64,000 nt of DNA from Streptomyces albofaciens JCM 4342 (lineage in GTDB: Bacteria > Actinomycetota > Actinomycetes > Streptomycetales > Streptomycetaceae), in the NCBI RefSeq assembly GCF_008634025.1, contig NZ_PDCM01000001.1:186001-250000 (forward strand). The letters are read 5' to 3'. Both the position numbers and the translations under genes were made by a program. The notes beneath the pieces were generated by a model. The model was not told the origin of the DNA. It saw only the letters and a list, made by a program, of their open reading frames with translations, and ran no database searches. This document shows, in pieces, positions 53,945-64,000 of this stretch (positions are counted from its first letter, which is position 1; each line of letters begins with the position of its first letter).

Positions 53945-54715
53945 TTGAGCACTTCCGCTGACTCCCCCGGCCGCCCGTCGCGCCGCCGTCTGCGACCGGT
54001 GCGTCTGCTGACGCTGGCCGTCTTCGCACTGGCCGGGCTGATCTTCTGGCTGAGCTTCGACACCGCGCGCGGCACGGACCTGCGCTCGGACGACTCGATG
54101 CTGCGCCTGTCCGACCTCATCCAGGAACGCAGCCACAAGAACGGCGCCCACGACGAGCGCAACGCCGCGCTGCGCGACGAGGTCGACACCCTCGCGCACC
54201 AGGACAGCGGCAGCACCAAGGCCGAGGACGCCAAGCTGGCGGCGCTGGAGAAGAACGCGGGCACCAAGCCGGTCGCCGGTCAGGGGCTGACCGTCACCCT
54301 CACCGACGCCCCGCCGAACGCCACCGCCAAGATCCCCGGCGTGCCCGAGCCGCAGCCCAACGACCTGGTCATCCACCAGCAGGACCTGCAAGCCGTGGTC
54401 AACGCCCTGTGGCAGGGCGGGGCGAAGGGCATCCGGGTCATGGACCAGCGGCTGATCTCCACGAGCGCGGTGCGCTGTGTCGGCAATACGCTGATCCTCC
54501 AGGGCCGCGTCTACTCGCCGCCCTACAAGGTCACCGCCGTGGGCGACCGCGACCGGCTGAACCGGGCGCTGACCGCCTCCCCGGCCATCCAGAACTACCT
54601 CCAGTACGTGAACGCCTACGGCCTCGGCTGGAAAGTCGAGCAGCAGGAGGCGGTGACTCTGCCCGGCTACTCCGGCACAGTGGATCTCCACTACGCACAG
54701 CCTGTGAAGCCGTGA
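53945..54715 (+). CDS. DUF881 family membrane-anchored protein
   Basis: 256 residues from a TTG start at 53945, after AAGGAGCAAGG. A cytoplasmic basic N-terminus, one anchor helix (about 22-40, [18 protein letters not shown]), a coiled-coil-like segment ([26 protein letters not shown]) and a DUF881 domain (about 105-256) follow. Family landmarks: [73 protein letters not shown]. Faces outward. Divergent from crgA. The function is unknown; the coiled coil and anchor recall divisome proteins. Confidence 0.9.
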   Translation: MSTSADSPGRPSRRRLRPVRLLTLAVFALAGLIFWLSFDTARGTDLRSDDSMLRLSDLIQERSHKNGAHDERNAALRDEVDTLAHQDSGSTKAEDAKLAALEKNAGTKPVAGQGLTVTLTDAPPNATAKIPGVPEPQPNDLVIHQQDLQAVVNALWQGGAKGIRVMDQRLISTSAVRCVGNTLILQGRVYSPPYKVTAVGDRDRLNRALTASPAIQNYLQYVNAYGLGWKVEQQEAVTLPGYSGTVDLHYAQPVKP

Positions 54716-54766
54716 CCCGCCGGCCGCCCGCACCGGCGCCGGCGGCCGGGGAGGGGGCGGTCCGGG

Positions 54767-55540
54767 ATGACGGTACGGTCCGGTGCGGCGGCGCGGTCCG
54801 GGGCGCGGGGACGGCCGGGGGCGCGGGGACGGCCCGGCGGGGTGGCGCGGCTGGTCGTCCGGACGGTCAGCGAGGTGTGCGTCACCGCCGGCACGCTGAT
54901 CGTGCTCTTCGTGGTCTACGTCCTGTTCTGGACGGGCGTACGGGCCGACAGCGCGATGGACGGCGAACTCGGCAAGCTCCAGGACCAGTGGTCCACCGGC
55001 CCGGTCGCCACCGGAACGTCCGGGGGCACCGCCGGGCGGCCGAGCGGGCCCGGGAAGCAGCCGCCGTACGAGTACGGCTCGTCCTTCGCCGTGATGTACA
55101 TCCCCCGCTTCGGTGCCGACTGGAGCAAGCCGGTGCTGGAGGGCACCGCGGTGGATGTCCTCAAGAGGGGCCTCGGGCACTACGAGCGCACCGCGCGGCT
55201 CGGTGGGACGGGCAACTTCGCGGTCGCCGGGCACCGCCGAACCTACGGCGACCCCTTCAAGGACTTCCCGCGGCTGCGGCCGGGGGACGCGGTGGTCCTG
55301 ACGGACGGCACGACATGGTTCACGTACCGGATCGACCGGCGCCCGTACCGGACGCTGCCCACCGACACCGGCGTCATCGACCCCGTACCGCGCAAATCGG
55401 GATACAGCGGGCCGGGCCGCTATCTCACGCTGACGACCTGCGAACCGGAGTGGGGTCACAGCCACCGGCTGATCGCCTGGGCGCACCTGGACTCCACCCA
55501 ACCCGTGGAGCGTGGCAGGCCGTCGGCTTTGACCGGCTGA
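54767..55540 (+). CDS. Class E sortase (first of three)
   Basis: 257 residues. A basic N-terminus and anchor helix (about 37-58) precede the sortase barrel. Active-site His is in FAVAGHRRTYG, Cys in LTLTTCEPEWG and Arg in SHRLIAWA. The TLTTC motif marks class E of high-GC Gram-positives, which recognise LAxTG-type signals. The start is uncertain (ATG 54767 gives a long Gly/Arg stretch). It begins the sortase / small membrane protein / pabA / sortase / sortase run. Confidence 0.92.
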   Translation: MTVRSGAAARSGARGRPGARGRPGGVARLVVRTVSEVCVTAGTLIVLFVVYVLFWTGVRADSAMDGELGKLQDQWSTGPVATGTSGGTAGRPSGPGKQPPYEYGSSFAVMYIPRFGADWSKPVLEGTAVDVLKRGLGHYERTARLGGTGNFAVAGHRRTYGDPFKDFPRLRPGDAVVLTDGTTWFTYRIDRRPYRTLPTDTGVIDPVPRKSGYSGPGRYLTLTTCEPEWGHSHRLIAWAHLDSTQPVERGRPSALTG

Positions 55541-55633
55541 GCCCCCGGTCCGAGCCCTCGCCCTTTAGTCTGGTGGGGCGATCGGCATCGATCGGCACGG
55601 TCATCGTCATCGGCGAGTAGGGACAGCGACAGC

Positions 55634-55810
55634 ATGTACGGCTGGATCTGGCGGCATCTGCCGGGCAACGCATGGGTGAAGGCGCTGGTGTCACTCGTGC
55701 TCGTGCTGGCGATCGTCTACGTGCTCTTCCAGTACGTCTTCCCGTGGGCGGAGCCGCTGCTCCCCTTCAACGACGTCACGGTCGACCGAGGGATGGGCGC
55801 CGTCCGATGA
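55634..55810 (+). CDS. 58-residue membrane protein overlapping pabA
   Basis: MYGWIWRHLPGNAWVKALVS, then a single hydrophobic helix (about 16-36) and VFPWAEPLLPFNDVTVDR. Its TGA overlaps the pabA ATG (ATGA), a sign of translational coupling. Upstream sequence GACAGCGACAGC gives only a weak ribosome site. Codon use is typical of the genome. Known as a conserved short hypothetical in Streptomyces; function unknown. Too short for most gene finders, so easily missed. Confidence 0.8.
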   Translation: MYGWIWRHLPGNAWVKALVSLVLVLAIVYVLFQYVFPWAEPLLPFNDVTVDRGMGAVR

Positions 55811-56457
55811 CCGCACGGATCCTCGTCGTCGACAACTACGACAGCTTCGTCTTCAACCTCGTCCAGTACCTCTACCAACTCGGCGCCGAGTGCGAGGTGC
55901 TGCGCAACGACGAGGTCGAGCTGCGGCACGTCCAGGACAATTTCGATGGCGTGCTGCTCTCGCCCGGGCCCGGCGCCCCCGAGCAGGCCGGTATCTGCGT
56001 CGACATGGTCCGGCACTGCGCCGACACGGGCGTGCCGGTCTTCGGCGTCTGCCTCGGACTCCAGTCGATGGCGGTCGCGTACGGCGGTGTCGTGGACCGG
56101 GCCCCCGAACTGCTGCACGGCAAGACGTCCCTGGTCTCCCACGAGGGTGTGGGCGTCTTCAAGGGCCTGCCCACGCCCTTCACCGCCACCCGCTACCACT
56201 CCCTGGCCGTGCGGCCCGGCACCGTCCCCGACGAGTTGGTGGTCACCGCCTGGACCGGCGACGACGCCGAGACGGGCGTGGCGATGGGCCTGCGGCACCG
56301 GGAACTGCCGGTGGAAGGCGTCCAGTTCCACCCCGAGTCGGTGCTGACCGAGTGGGGCCACCGGATGCTCGCCAACTGGCTGGCGGAGTGCGGCGATCCC
56401 GGTGCGGTGGAGCGTTCGGCGGGGCTCGCCCCGGTGGTCGGCAAGGTCGGCGCGTGA
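55807..56457 (+). CDS. pabA: Glutamine amidotransferase component II (anthranilate/aminodeoxychorismate synthase)
   Basis: 216 residues from ATG 55807 (MTARILVVDNYDSFVFNLVQYL). The triad glutaminase motifs are intact: LSPGPGAPEQAGIC, nucleophile Cys in VFGVCLGLQSMA, and His/Glu in GVQFHPESVLTEWGH. It supplies ammonia for anthranilate or 4-amino-4-deoxychorismate, hence for tryptophan or folate. No TrpE/PabB partner lies nearby, so which pathway is served cannot be settled; the mycobacterial syntenic gene is called trpG. It is embedded between sortase genes and overlaps the next one by 4 bases. Confidence 0.92.
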   Translation: MTARILVVDNYDSFVFNLVQYLYQLGAECEVLRNDEVELRHVQDNFDGVLLSPGPGAPEQAGICVDMVRHCADTGVPVFGVCLGLQSMAVAYGGVVDRAPELLHGKTSLVSHEGVGVFKGLPTPFTATRYHSLAVRPGTVPDELVVTAWTGDDAETGVAMGLRHRELPVEGVQFHPESVLTEWGHRMLANWLAECGDPGAVERSAGLAPVVGKVGA

Positions 56458-58061
56458 CTGACCTCCGCCCCGAACGGGAGGGGAGGTCCTACGGATCGTC
56501 GCGCGATGCCGACGGTACGTACGGCCGGGAGGCGTTCGAGGCGGCCGTGGGACAGCTGGCCGATCCGCTGATGGACCCGCTGCCGGGTCCCCCGCCGGCG
56601 GCGCGGCCGCGGCCGGACGCCGACCGTAACGTGCAGGGCCCCGGCCCCGGTTCTGCCCCCAGCCGTCCGGAGGCCGGGCCGAACGCCACGCCCTCCCCGT
56701 CGCTTTCCCCGCCGCTCTCCCCGTCGCACTCCCCGTCGTCCTCCCCGTCGCGTTCCGCTTCCGCGAGCAGCGGTTCGCCGTGGTTCCGCCCGCGTCAGGC
56801 GGCGACGCAGACCCAGGCGACGATTCCCGAGCCGCAGCCGCAGCCGCAGCCACAGTCACAGCCGCAGTCACCGCCCTCGCCCCAACCCGAGGCCGCGGTG
56901 CAGCCCGGTCCGTACGAGGACCTGGCCCGTCCGTACGTCGATCGGGTCGGCCCGCACGTCGAGCAGGCCAACCCCTACGTTGAGCAGGGCGACCCGCACG
57001 TCGAGCAGGCTGACGCGTACATCGAGCAGGCCGGCCCGTACGTAGAACAGGCCGGTCCGGGTGAGGATCAGCCCGGGCAGCCCGGTGGGTACGACCCGAT
57101 ACCCGACGCCGAGACCATGGCGCTCCGGCAGGCCGAGGAAGATACCGGCCGTGGTGGGCCGGACGTTGTTTCACGTGAAACCGACGCGTCGCCCGTCACC
57201 CCGCCCGCGACCGGCGGCCGCGCCGCCCGCCGTAAAGCCGCCCAGGAGGCCGCCAAACGCGGCAACAGGCGTAAACGGCGCGGTTCCCCGTCGGATGCCG
57301 CCGTCGCCTCCTCCTCGGGCGCTGAGGCGGCTTCCGCGCCCATGTCGCGGCTGGAGGCCCGGCGGGCCGAGCGGGCGCGCAAGGAGAGCCCCGGCGTCAT
57401 CGCGAGCCGCGCCGTGGGCGAGGTGTTCATCACCCTCGGCGTCCTGATGCTGCTCTTCGTCACCTACCAGCTGTGGTGGACGAACGTCCGGGCGCAGCAG
57501 CAGGCGGGCGGCACCGCCAGCAACCTGGAGCACGAGTGGGACGAGGGCGGCGAGGACCGTAAGCCGGACGCCTTCTCGCCGGGCCAGGGCTTCGCGATCA
57601 TGTATATCCCCAAGCTGGACGTGAAGGTCCCGATCGCGGAGGGCATCAGCAAGCCCGCGGTGCTGGACCGCGGCATGGTGGGCCACTACGACAAGAACAG
57701 CGTGAAGACGGCGATGCCCTGGGACAAGCAGGGCAACTTCGCCGTGGCCGGGCACCGCAACACCCACGGCGAGCCGTTCCGTTACATCAACAGGCTCACC
57801 AAGGGCGACAAGATCGTCGTCGAGACGCGCAGCACGTACTACACGTACACGATGGAGAGCATCCTCCCGCAGACCTCGCCGCGGAACATCGGGGTGATCG
57901 CCCCGGTGCCGAAGGGCTCCGGGTTCACCGGCCCCGGCCGCTACCTCACGCTCACGACCTGCACTCCGGAATTCACCAGTACCTACCGGATGATCGTCTG
58001 GGGCAAGATGGTCGAGGAGCGGCCGCGGAGCAAGGGAAAGCCGGATGCGCTCGTCAGCTGA
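56454..58061 (+). CDS. Class E sortase with long disordered, repeat-bearing N-terminus
   Basis: 535 residues from GTG 56454, inside the pabA stop (GTGA). Residues 1-320 are cytoplasmic, Pro/Ser/Gln-rich, with a Ser-Pro tract (about 80-105), a PQ-rich tract and six tandem heptads of type PYVEQAG (160-201). A basic RKAAQEAAKRGNRRKRRG patch follows. The anchor helix is about 322-345. The sortase barrel has catalytic His in FAVAGHRNTHG, Cys in TLTTCTPEF and Arg in STYRMIVWG. A parS site is embedded in the disordered part. Typical sortases of this class are about 250 residues. Confidence 0.9.
   Translation: MTDLRPEREGRSYGSSRDADGTYGREAFEAAVGQLADPLMDPLPGPPPAARPRPDADRNVQGPGPGSAPSRPEAGPNATPSPSLSPPLSPSHSPSSSPSRSASASSGSPWFRPRQAATQTQATIPEPQPQPQPQSQPQSPPSPQPEAAVQPGPYEDLARPYVDRVGPHVEQANPYVEQGDPHVEQADAYIEQAGPYVEQAGPGEDQPGQPGGYDPIPDAETMALRQAEEDTGRGGPDVVSRETDASPVTPPATGGRAARRKAAQEAAKRGNRRKRRGSPSDAAVASSSGAEAASAPMSRLEARRAERARKESPGVIASRAVGEVFITLGVLMLLFVTYQLWWTNVRAQQQAGGTASNLEHEWDEGGEDRKPDAFSPGQGFAIMYIPKLDVKVPIAEGISKPAVLDRGMVGHYDKNSVKTAMPWDKQGNFAVAGHRNTHGEPFRYINRLTKGDKIVVETRSTYYTYTMESILPQTSPRNIGVIAPVPKGSGFTGPGRYLTLTTCTPEFTSTYRMIVWGKMVEERPRSKGKPDALVS
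56931..57056 (+). repeat. Six tandem 21-bp repeats coding for PYVEQAG heptads
   Basis: Inside the sortase gene; units read PYVDRVG, PHVEQAN, PYVEQGD, PHVEQAD, AYIEQAG, PYVEQAG. The DNA repeats are imperfect. Confidence 0.85.
57168..57181. promoter_or_regulatory. parS site within the sortase gene
   Basis: Exact GTTTCACGTGAAAC, read as VSRET; the only parS found to the right of oriC in this window. Confidence 0.9.
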
Positions 58062-58086
58062 GCGAACGTAAGAGGGGTACCACGCG

Positions 58087-58833
58087 GTGACTGCCACCGG
58101 ACACGACGAGGACACCGGCCGGGCGGCGGAGGAGCCGGCGTCCGCGCCGCCGCGCCGCGTGCGCAGGCGCGTGGCCGCCGTGGTCAGCGTCATCGGCGAG
58201 CTGCTGATCACCTTGGGGCTGATCCTGGCCCTCTTCGTCGCCTACTCGCTGTGGTGGACGAACGTCCTCGCCGACCGTGAGGCGCACAAGCAGGGCGACA
58301 CGGTGCGCCGGAACTGGGCGAAGACGCCGACGGGCCCGGGCGCGCTCGACACCAAGGACGGGATCGGCTTTCTGCACGTACCGGCGATGAAGAACGGCGA
58401 GGTGCTCGTCAAGAAGGGGATCGACTCCGACATCCTCAACGAGGGCGTGGCCGGCTACTACACCGAGCCGGTGAAGTCGGCCCTGCCGCAGGACAAGCAG
58501 GGCAACTTCTCGCTCGCCGCGCACCGCGACGGGCACGGCGCCAAGTTCCACAACATCGACAAGCTCAAGAACGGCGACGCGATCGTCTTCGAGTCCAAGG
58601 ACACCTGGTACATCTACAAGGTCTACGCGTCGCTGGACGAGACCTCGAAGTACAACGTGGACGTCCTGGACGAGGTCCCCAAGGAGTCCGGGAAGCGCAA
58701 GCCGGGCCGCTACATCACCCTGACGACCTGCACGCCGGTCTACACCTCCACGTACCGCTACATCGTCTGGGGCGAGCTGGAGCGCACCGAGAAGGTCGAC
58801 GCCAAGCGCACCCCGCCGAAGGAACTGCGCTGA
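58087..58833 (+). CDS. Class E sortase (third)
   Basis: 248 residues from GTG 58087, 25 bp after the previous sortase. An anchor helix (about 38-60, VIGELLITLGLILALFVAYSLW) precedes the barrel with His in SLAAHRDGHG, Cys in TLTTCTPVY and Arg in STYRYIVWGE. It differs from its neighbours by a Lys-rich insert (GKRKPGRY). The three genes look like tandem duplicates with divergent substrate pockets. It ends before a set of terminator-like repeats. Confidence 0.93.
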   Translation: MTATGHDEDTGRAAEEPASAPPRRVRRRVAAVVSVIGELLITLGLILALFVAYSLWWTNVLADREAHKQGDTVRRNWAKTPTGPGALDTKDGIGFLHVPAMKNGEVLVKKGIDSDILNEGVAGYYTEPVKSALPQDKQGNFSLAAHRDGHGAKFHNIDKLKNGDAIVFESKDTWYIYKVYASLDETSKYNVDVLDEVPKESGKRKPGRYITLTTCTPVYTSTYRYIVWGELERTEKVDAKRTPPKELR

Positions 58834-58860
58834 CGGCGAGGCGAGCCGCACCGTACGGCG

Positions 58861-58925
58861 AAGCCCCGGACCCGACGCCGGGGCCGCGCACCGAAGCCCC
58901 GGATCCGACACCGGGCCGCGCATCG
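58861..58925. repeat. Two tandem ~33-bp hairpin-forming repeats
   Basis: Units 58861-58893 and 58894-58925 share GAAGCCCCGG and differ at a few positions. Each contains its own short inverted repeat (CCCCGG...CCGGGG and CCCGG...CCGGG). They lie just before the main terminator. Confidence 0.75.
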
Positions 58926-58938
58926 AAGCCGTACGACA

Positions 58939-58973
58939 AAGCCCCGGCCCCTCGAAAGGGGGCCGGGGCTTTC
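58939..58973. terminator. Strong bidirectional terminator between sortase and pknB genes
   Basis: 14-bp perfect inverted repeat (AAAGCCCCGGCCCC 58939-58952, partner 58960-58973), 7-nt loop, T-run. Confidence 0.88.
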
Positions 58974-58994
58974 CCGTAGCAGCGTGTTCACCGG

Positions 58995-61001
<2,007 letters not shown>

Positions 61002-61147
61002 AAGCTTCTCCAGCCCTCTCCGTCAGTCCCGACCGCACCCGTGTGTGGTCCGGCGGTGTGCTGTTCGGGCATACCGTACCCGGCACGCCGTGCGGGGCCC
61101 GGCCGCGACCGGCACCTGATATCCGACCGGTATTGGCGTGACCGGGG

Positions 61148-62617
61148 TCACTTCTTGCCGTCGAGTACCGCCTCCATGACCTTCTTGGCGATGGGCGCGG
61201 CCAGCCTGCCGCCCGCGATGTCGCCGCGGAGCGTGTCCGAGCCCTCGATCACGACGGCGACGGCCACCGGCGTGCCCTTGGAGGTCTTGGCGTAGGAGAT
61301 GAACCAGGCGTACGGGTTGTCCTTGTTGTTCTCACCGTGCTGGGCGGTACCGGTCTTGCCGCCGACGGTGACGCCGTCGATCTGGCCGTTGGTGCCGGTG
61401 CCGTTCTTGACGACGCCCTCCATCATCTCCTGGAGCTTCTGGGCGTTCTCCGGCTTGAGCGGCTGGCTCATCGCCTCCGGCGTGTGCTGCTGGACGACGT
61501 TGAGGTTGGGGGCCACCAGCTTGTCGACCATGTACGGCTTCATCAGCTTGCCGCCGTTGGCGATGGCCGAGGTGACCATGGCCATCTGCAGCGGGGTGGC
61601 GCGGTTGGAGGCCTGGCCGATGCCGGCCATCGCGTTCTGCGGCCGGTTGTCGGTGGGGTAGACGCTCTCGGCGGCCCGCACCGGGGTGTCGATCTTGGAG
61701 TCGTTGAAGCCGAACTTCTCCGCCTCGGCCTTCATCTTCTTGTTGCCGAGATCGGCGCTGATCTTGCCGAAGACGGTGTTGCACGACCAGCGCAGGGCTT
61801 CCTTGAGGCTGGCGTTCTCGCAGGGGATGTTGCCCTCGTTGTTCAGCGGCTGGTGCGCGGTGTCCGGCAGGTACCAGGGCAGCGGCGAGTCGGTCTTGGC
61901 GTTGATGTCCGTGTAGAGGCCGTTCTCCAGCGCGGCGGCGGCGGTGACGACCTTGAACGTCGAGCCCGGCGGGTAGGTCTGGCGCAGCGCCCGGTTGAGC
62001 ATCGGGTCGTCCGGGTTGTTCTTCTTCTGGAGGGCGTTGTAGGCCTTGGCGTCCTTGTCGGACATGCCGGCGAAGGTGGAGGGGTCGTACGACGGGGTGC
62101 TGGCCAGGGCGAGGATCGCGCCGGTCTCCGGGTTGATCGCGGCGACCGCGCCCTTGCTCTTGCCCAGGCCCTCGAAGGCGGCCTTCTGCGCCTTGGGGTT
62201 CAGGGTGGTGACGACGTCGCCGCCCTTCTGCTTCTCGCCGGTGAACATGTCGACCGTACGGCTGAAGAAGAGCTTGTCGTCGGTGCCGGACAGGATGCTG
62301 TCGTTGAGCTTCTCCAGCTGGTTGGAACCGAACGCCTGCGACGCGTAGCCGGTGACCGGCGCCCACATCGCGCCGTCCTTGTAGATCCGCTTGTACTTGA
62401 AGTCGCCGCTGTCGTTGGTCGTCGAGTCGGTGATCGCCTTGCCGTCGACGATGATGTTGCCGCGCGGCTGGCTGTAGCGCTCGATGGCCACCCGCCGGTT
62501 GTTCGTGTCGTTCTTCAGCTCGTCGGCCTGGACGAACTGCACCCAGTTGACGCGGATGAGCAGGGAGAGAACCAGCAGGCCGCAGAAGATCGCGACGCGG
62601 CGCAGAGGCTTGTTCAC
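61148..62617 (-). CDS. pbpA: Class B penicillin-binding protein PbpA
   Basis: 489 residues, ATG start overlapping the rodA stop by 4 bases. An N-terminal anchor (about 6-24, VAIFCGLLVLSLLIRVNWVQF) leads to a dimerisation domain and the transpeptidase domain with STFK in PPGSTFKVV, SCN in RWSCNTVF and KTGT in VGGKTGTAQHG. It cross-links peptidoglycan and pairs with the SEDS polymerase encoded just upstream. All catalytic motifs intact. Confidence 0.96.
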   Translation of the reverse strand: MNKPLRRVAIFCGLLVLSLLIRVNWVQFVQADELKNDTNNRRVAIERYSQPRGNIIVDGKAITDSTTNDSGDFKYKRIYKDGAMWAPVTGYASQAFGSNQLEKLNDSILSGTDDKLFFSRTVDMFTGEKQKGGDVVTTLNPKAQKAAFEGLGKSKGAVAAINPETGAILALASTPSYDPSTFAGMSDKDAKAYNALQKKNNPDDPMLNRALRQTYPPGSTFKVVTAAAALENGLYTDINAKTDSPLPWYLPDTAHQPLNNEGNIPCENASLKEALRWSCNTVFGKISADLGNKKMKAEAEKFGFNDSKIDTPVRAAESVYPTDNRPQNAMAGIGQASNRATPLQMAMVTSAIANGGKLMKPYMVDKLVAPNLNVVQQHTPEAMSQPLKPENAQKLQEMMEGVVKNGTGTNGQIDGVTVGGKTGTAQHGENNKDNPYAWFISYAKTSKGTPVAVAVVIEGSDTLRGDIAGGRLAAPIAKKVMEAVLDGKK

Positions 62618-64000
62618 GGGCGGACCACCTGGGTCATCTCGGCGTCGGTGGAGGGGGCGGGGGCCGGGGCGGGCCGGCGCGCGGTGTCGCTGATGCGCAG
62701 CAGCAGCGCGACCAGGGCCCAGTTCGCGATGACGGAGGAGCCGCCCTGCGCGAGGAAGGGCATGGTCATACCGGTCAGCGGGATCAGGCCGGTGACACCG
62801 CCGGCGACGACGAAGACCTGGAGGGCGAAGGCGCCGGACAGGCCGACGGCCAGCAGCTTGCCGAACGGGTCGCGGGCGGCCAGCGCCGTACGGATGCCGC
62901 GCTCGATGAGCAGGCCGTACAGCAGCAGGATCGCCATCAGACCGGCTAGGCCGGCTTCCTCGCCGACGGTGGCGAGGATGTAGTCGCTCTTGGGCGCGAT
63001 ACCGCCGATGAGGCGGGAGTAGCCCTGGCCGAGGCCGGAGCCGAGGATGCCGCCGGAGCCGAAGGAGTACATGGCCTGGGCGGTTTCGGTGACGCCGCCG
63101 TTCAGCAGCTCCAGGGGGTTGAGCCAGTTGTGCACACGGGTCTGCACGTGCGACTCGAAGGTGGCCACCGCGACCGCGCCGCCGGCGCTGAGCAGCAGGC
63201 CGAAGACGATCCAGCTGGTGCGCTCGGTGGCCACGTAGAGCATGACCACGAACAGGCCGAAGAAGAGCAGGGACGTACCGAGGTCGGTCTCGAAGACCAG
63301 GATCATCAGGCTGAGCGCCCAGATGACCAGGATCGGGCCGAGGTCGCGGCCGCGCGGCAGGTACAGGCCCATGAAACGGCGGCTGGCCAGCGCGAGCGCG
63401 TCGCGCTTGACCATGAGGTAGCCCGCGAAGAAGATCGCGATGACGATCTTGGCGAACTCACCGGGCTGCAGCGAACCGACACCGGGGATGGTGATCCAGA
63501 TGCGGGCGCCGAACTTGGCCGGGAAGAAGATCGGGGCGATCAGCAGGACCAGCGCGACGACCATCGAGATGTAGGTGTAGCGCTGCAGGACACGGTGGTC
63601 CTTGAGGAAGATCAGGACACCGAGGAACAGGGCGACGCCGATCGTCGACCACATCATCTGCCCGGGGGCCAGAGCGCCGCCGAGCTGCTTGGTGGTGATC
63701 TGCGGCTCCTGGTCGAGGCGCCAGATGAAGACCAGGCCGAGACCGTTGAGGAGGGTGGCGATGGGCAGCATCAGCGGATCGGCGTACGGGGCCCACTTGC
63801 GTACGACGAGGTGGGTGACGCCGGCCAGCAGGCCGAGGCCGAGGGAGTAGCCCAGGATGCCTGCCGGGACCGAGCCCTCCTTGGCCAGACCCACGTTGAT
63901 GTAGGCGAAGACCGGGATGAGCACCGCGAAGACGAGCATGGCCAGCTCGGTGTTGCGGCGGCTCGGGGCACCGATGGTGCCCACGGTGGTCGTGGTGGTG
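62614..64000 (-). CDS. rodA: SEDS-family peptidoglycan polymerase (RodA/FtsW), 5' end beyond window
   Basis: At least 457 residues. A GTG lies at 63984, but the frame stays open to the window edge with a Thr run, and known homologues carry a few dozen more residues, so the start probably lies outside. About 10-12 spans. SEDS motifs visible: LIPLTGMTMPFLAQGGSSVIANW near the C-terminus, and QPGEFAKIVIAIFFAGYL and VFETDLGTSLLFFGLFVVM earlier. It polymerises lipid II into glycan strands with PbpA. Position with pbpA-pknB matches rodA of mycobacteria; FtsW is the alternative name. Confidence 0.93.
   Translation of the reverse strand, partial: TTTTTVGTIGAPSRRNTELAMLVFAVLIPVFAYINVGLAKEGSVPAGILGYSLGLGLLAGVTHLVVRKWAPYADPLMLPIATLLNGLGLVFIWRLDQEPQITTKQLGGALAPGQMMWSTIGVALFLGVLIFLKDHRVLQRYTYISMVVALVLLIAPIFFPAKFGARIWITIPGVGSLQPGEFAKIVIAIFFAGYLMVKRDALALASRRFMGLYLPRGRDLGPILVIWALSLMILVFETDLGTSLLFFGLFVVMLYVATERTSWIVFGLLLSAGGAVAVATFESHVQTRVHNWLNPLELLNGGVTETAQAMYSFGSGGILGSGLGQGYSRLIGGIAPKSDYILATVGEEAGLAGLMAILLLYGLLIERGIRTALAARDPFGKLLAVGLSGAFALQVFVVAGGVTGLIPLTGMTMPFLAQGGSSVIANWALVALLLRISDTARRPAPAPAPSTDAEMTQVVRP

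Overview
The window is a chromosomal segment centred on the replication origin of a high-GC actinomycete, almost certainly Streptomyces or a close relative. Support: very high GC with strong third-position GC bias; frequent GTG starts; dnaA with a very long Gln/Pro-rich linker, separated from dnaN by about 1 kb packed with DnaA boxes; ten exact copies of the 14-bp parS palindrome GTTTCACGTGAAAC; and a gene order (rpsF-ssb-rpsR-rplI, ponA, ino1, cca, murJ, sigM, trxBA, parAB, rsmG, jag, yidC, rnpA, rpmH / dnaA, dnaN, gnd, recF, gyrB, gyrA, tRNA-Ile, tRNA-Ala, ppiA, crgA, pabA, pknB, pbpA, rodA) known from Streptomyces and largely shared with Mycobacterium. No phage, insertion sequence, CRISPR array or biosynthetic cluster is visible.

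Layout. 1-5 kb: the end of a secreted protease gene, the rplI-rpsR-ssb-rpsF operon, and a FemX-like / alanine racemase-like pair. 5-13 kb: a GT87-like membrane glycosyltransferase, a bifunctional penicillin-binding protein, a PadR regulator with its probable operator coupled to inositol-phosphate synthase, and an MFS transporter. 13-24 kb: cca, then a cell-wall export block (DUF6049 protein, MurJ lipid II flippase, a separate membrane pseudokinase), a small secreted orphan gene, and SigM with its membrane anti-sigma factor. 24-32 kb: trxBA with a SigR-type promoter, then, transcribed away from the origin, parAB, rsmG, jag, yidC, yidD, rnpA and rpmH. 32-45 kb: dnaA, oriC, dnaN, gnd, recF, a DUF721 protein, gyrB, gyrA and a DUF3566 protein. 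45-54 kb: two tRNA genes, small membrane and secreted proteins, a tail-anchored Ser/Thr kinase, an XRE regulator, cyclophilin, rhomboid protease and crgA. 54-64 kb: a DUF881 protein, three class E sortases around a pabA/trpG-type glutaminase, then pknB-pbpA-rodA for growth and division.

The genes join origin firing (DnaA, boxes, gyrase, DnaN), origin segregation (ParA, ParB, parS), protein and RNA maturation (RNase P protein, YidC, YidD) and envelope growth with its Ser/Thr kinase control (MurJ plus pseudokinase, PknB, PbpA, RodA, CrgA).

No wholly new system stands out. The most interesting signals are in the DNA: a compact group of perfect DnaA boxes between convergent genes at 53.2-53.4 kb, while the best oriC boxes each carry one mismatch; parS sites placed inside five coding positions, always read in the frame giving VSRET; paired parS sites 34 and 36 bp apart; and a small secreted orphan gene inserted between otherwise conserved neighbours.
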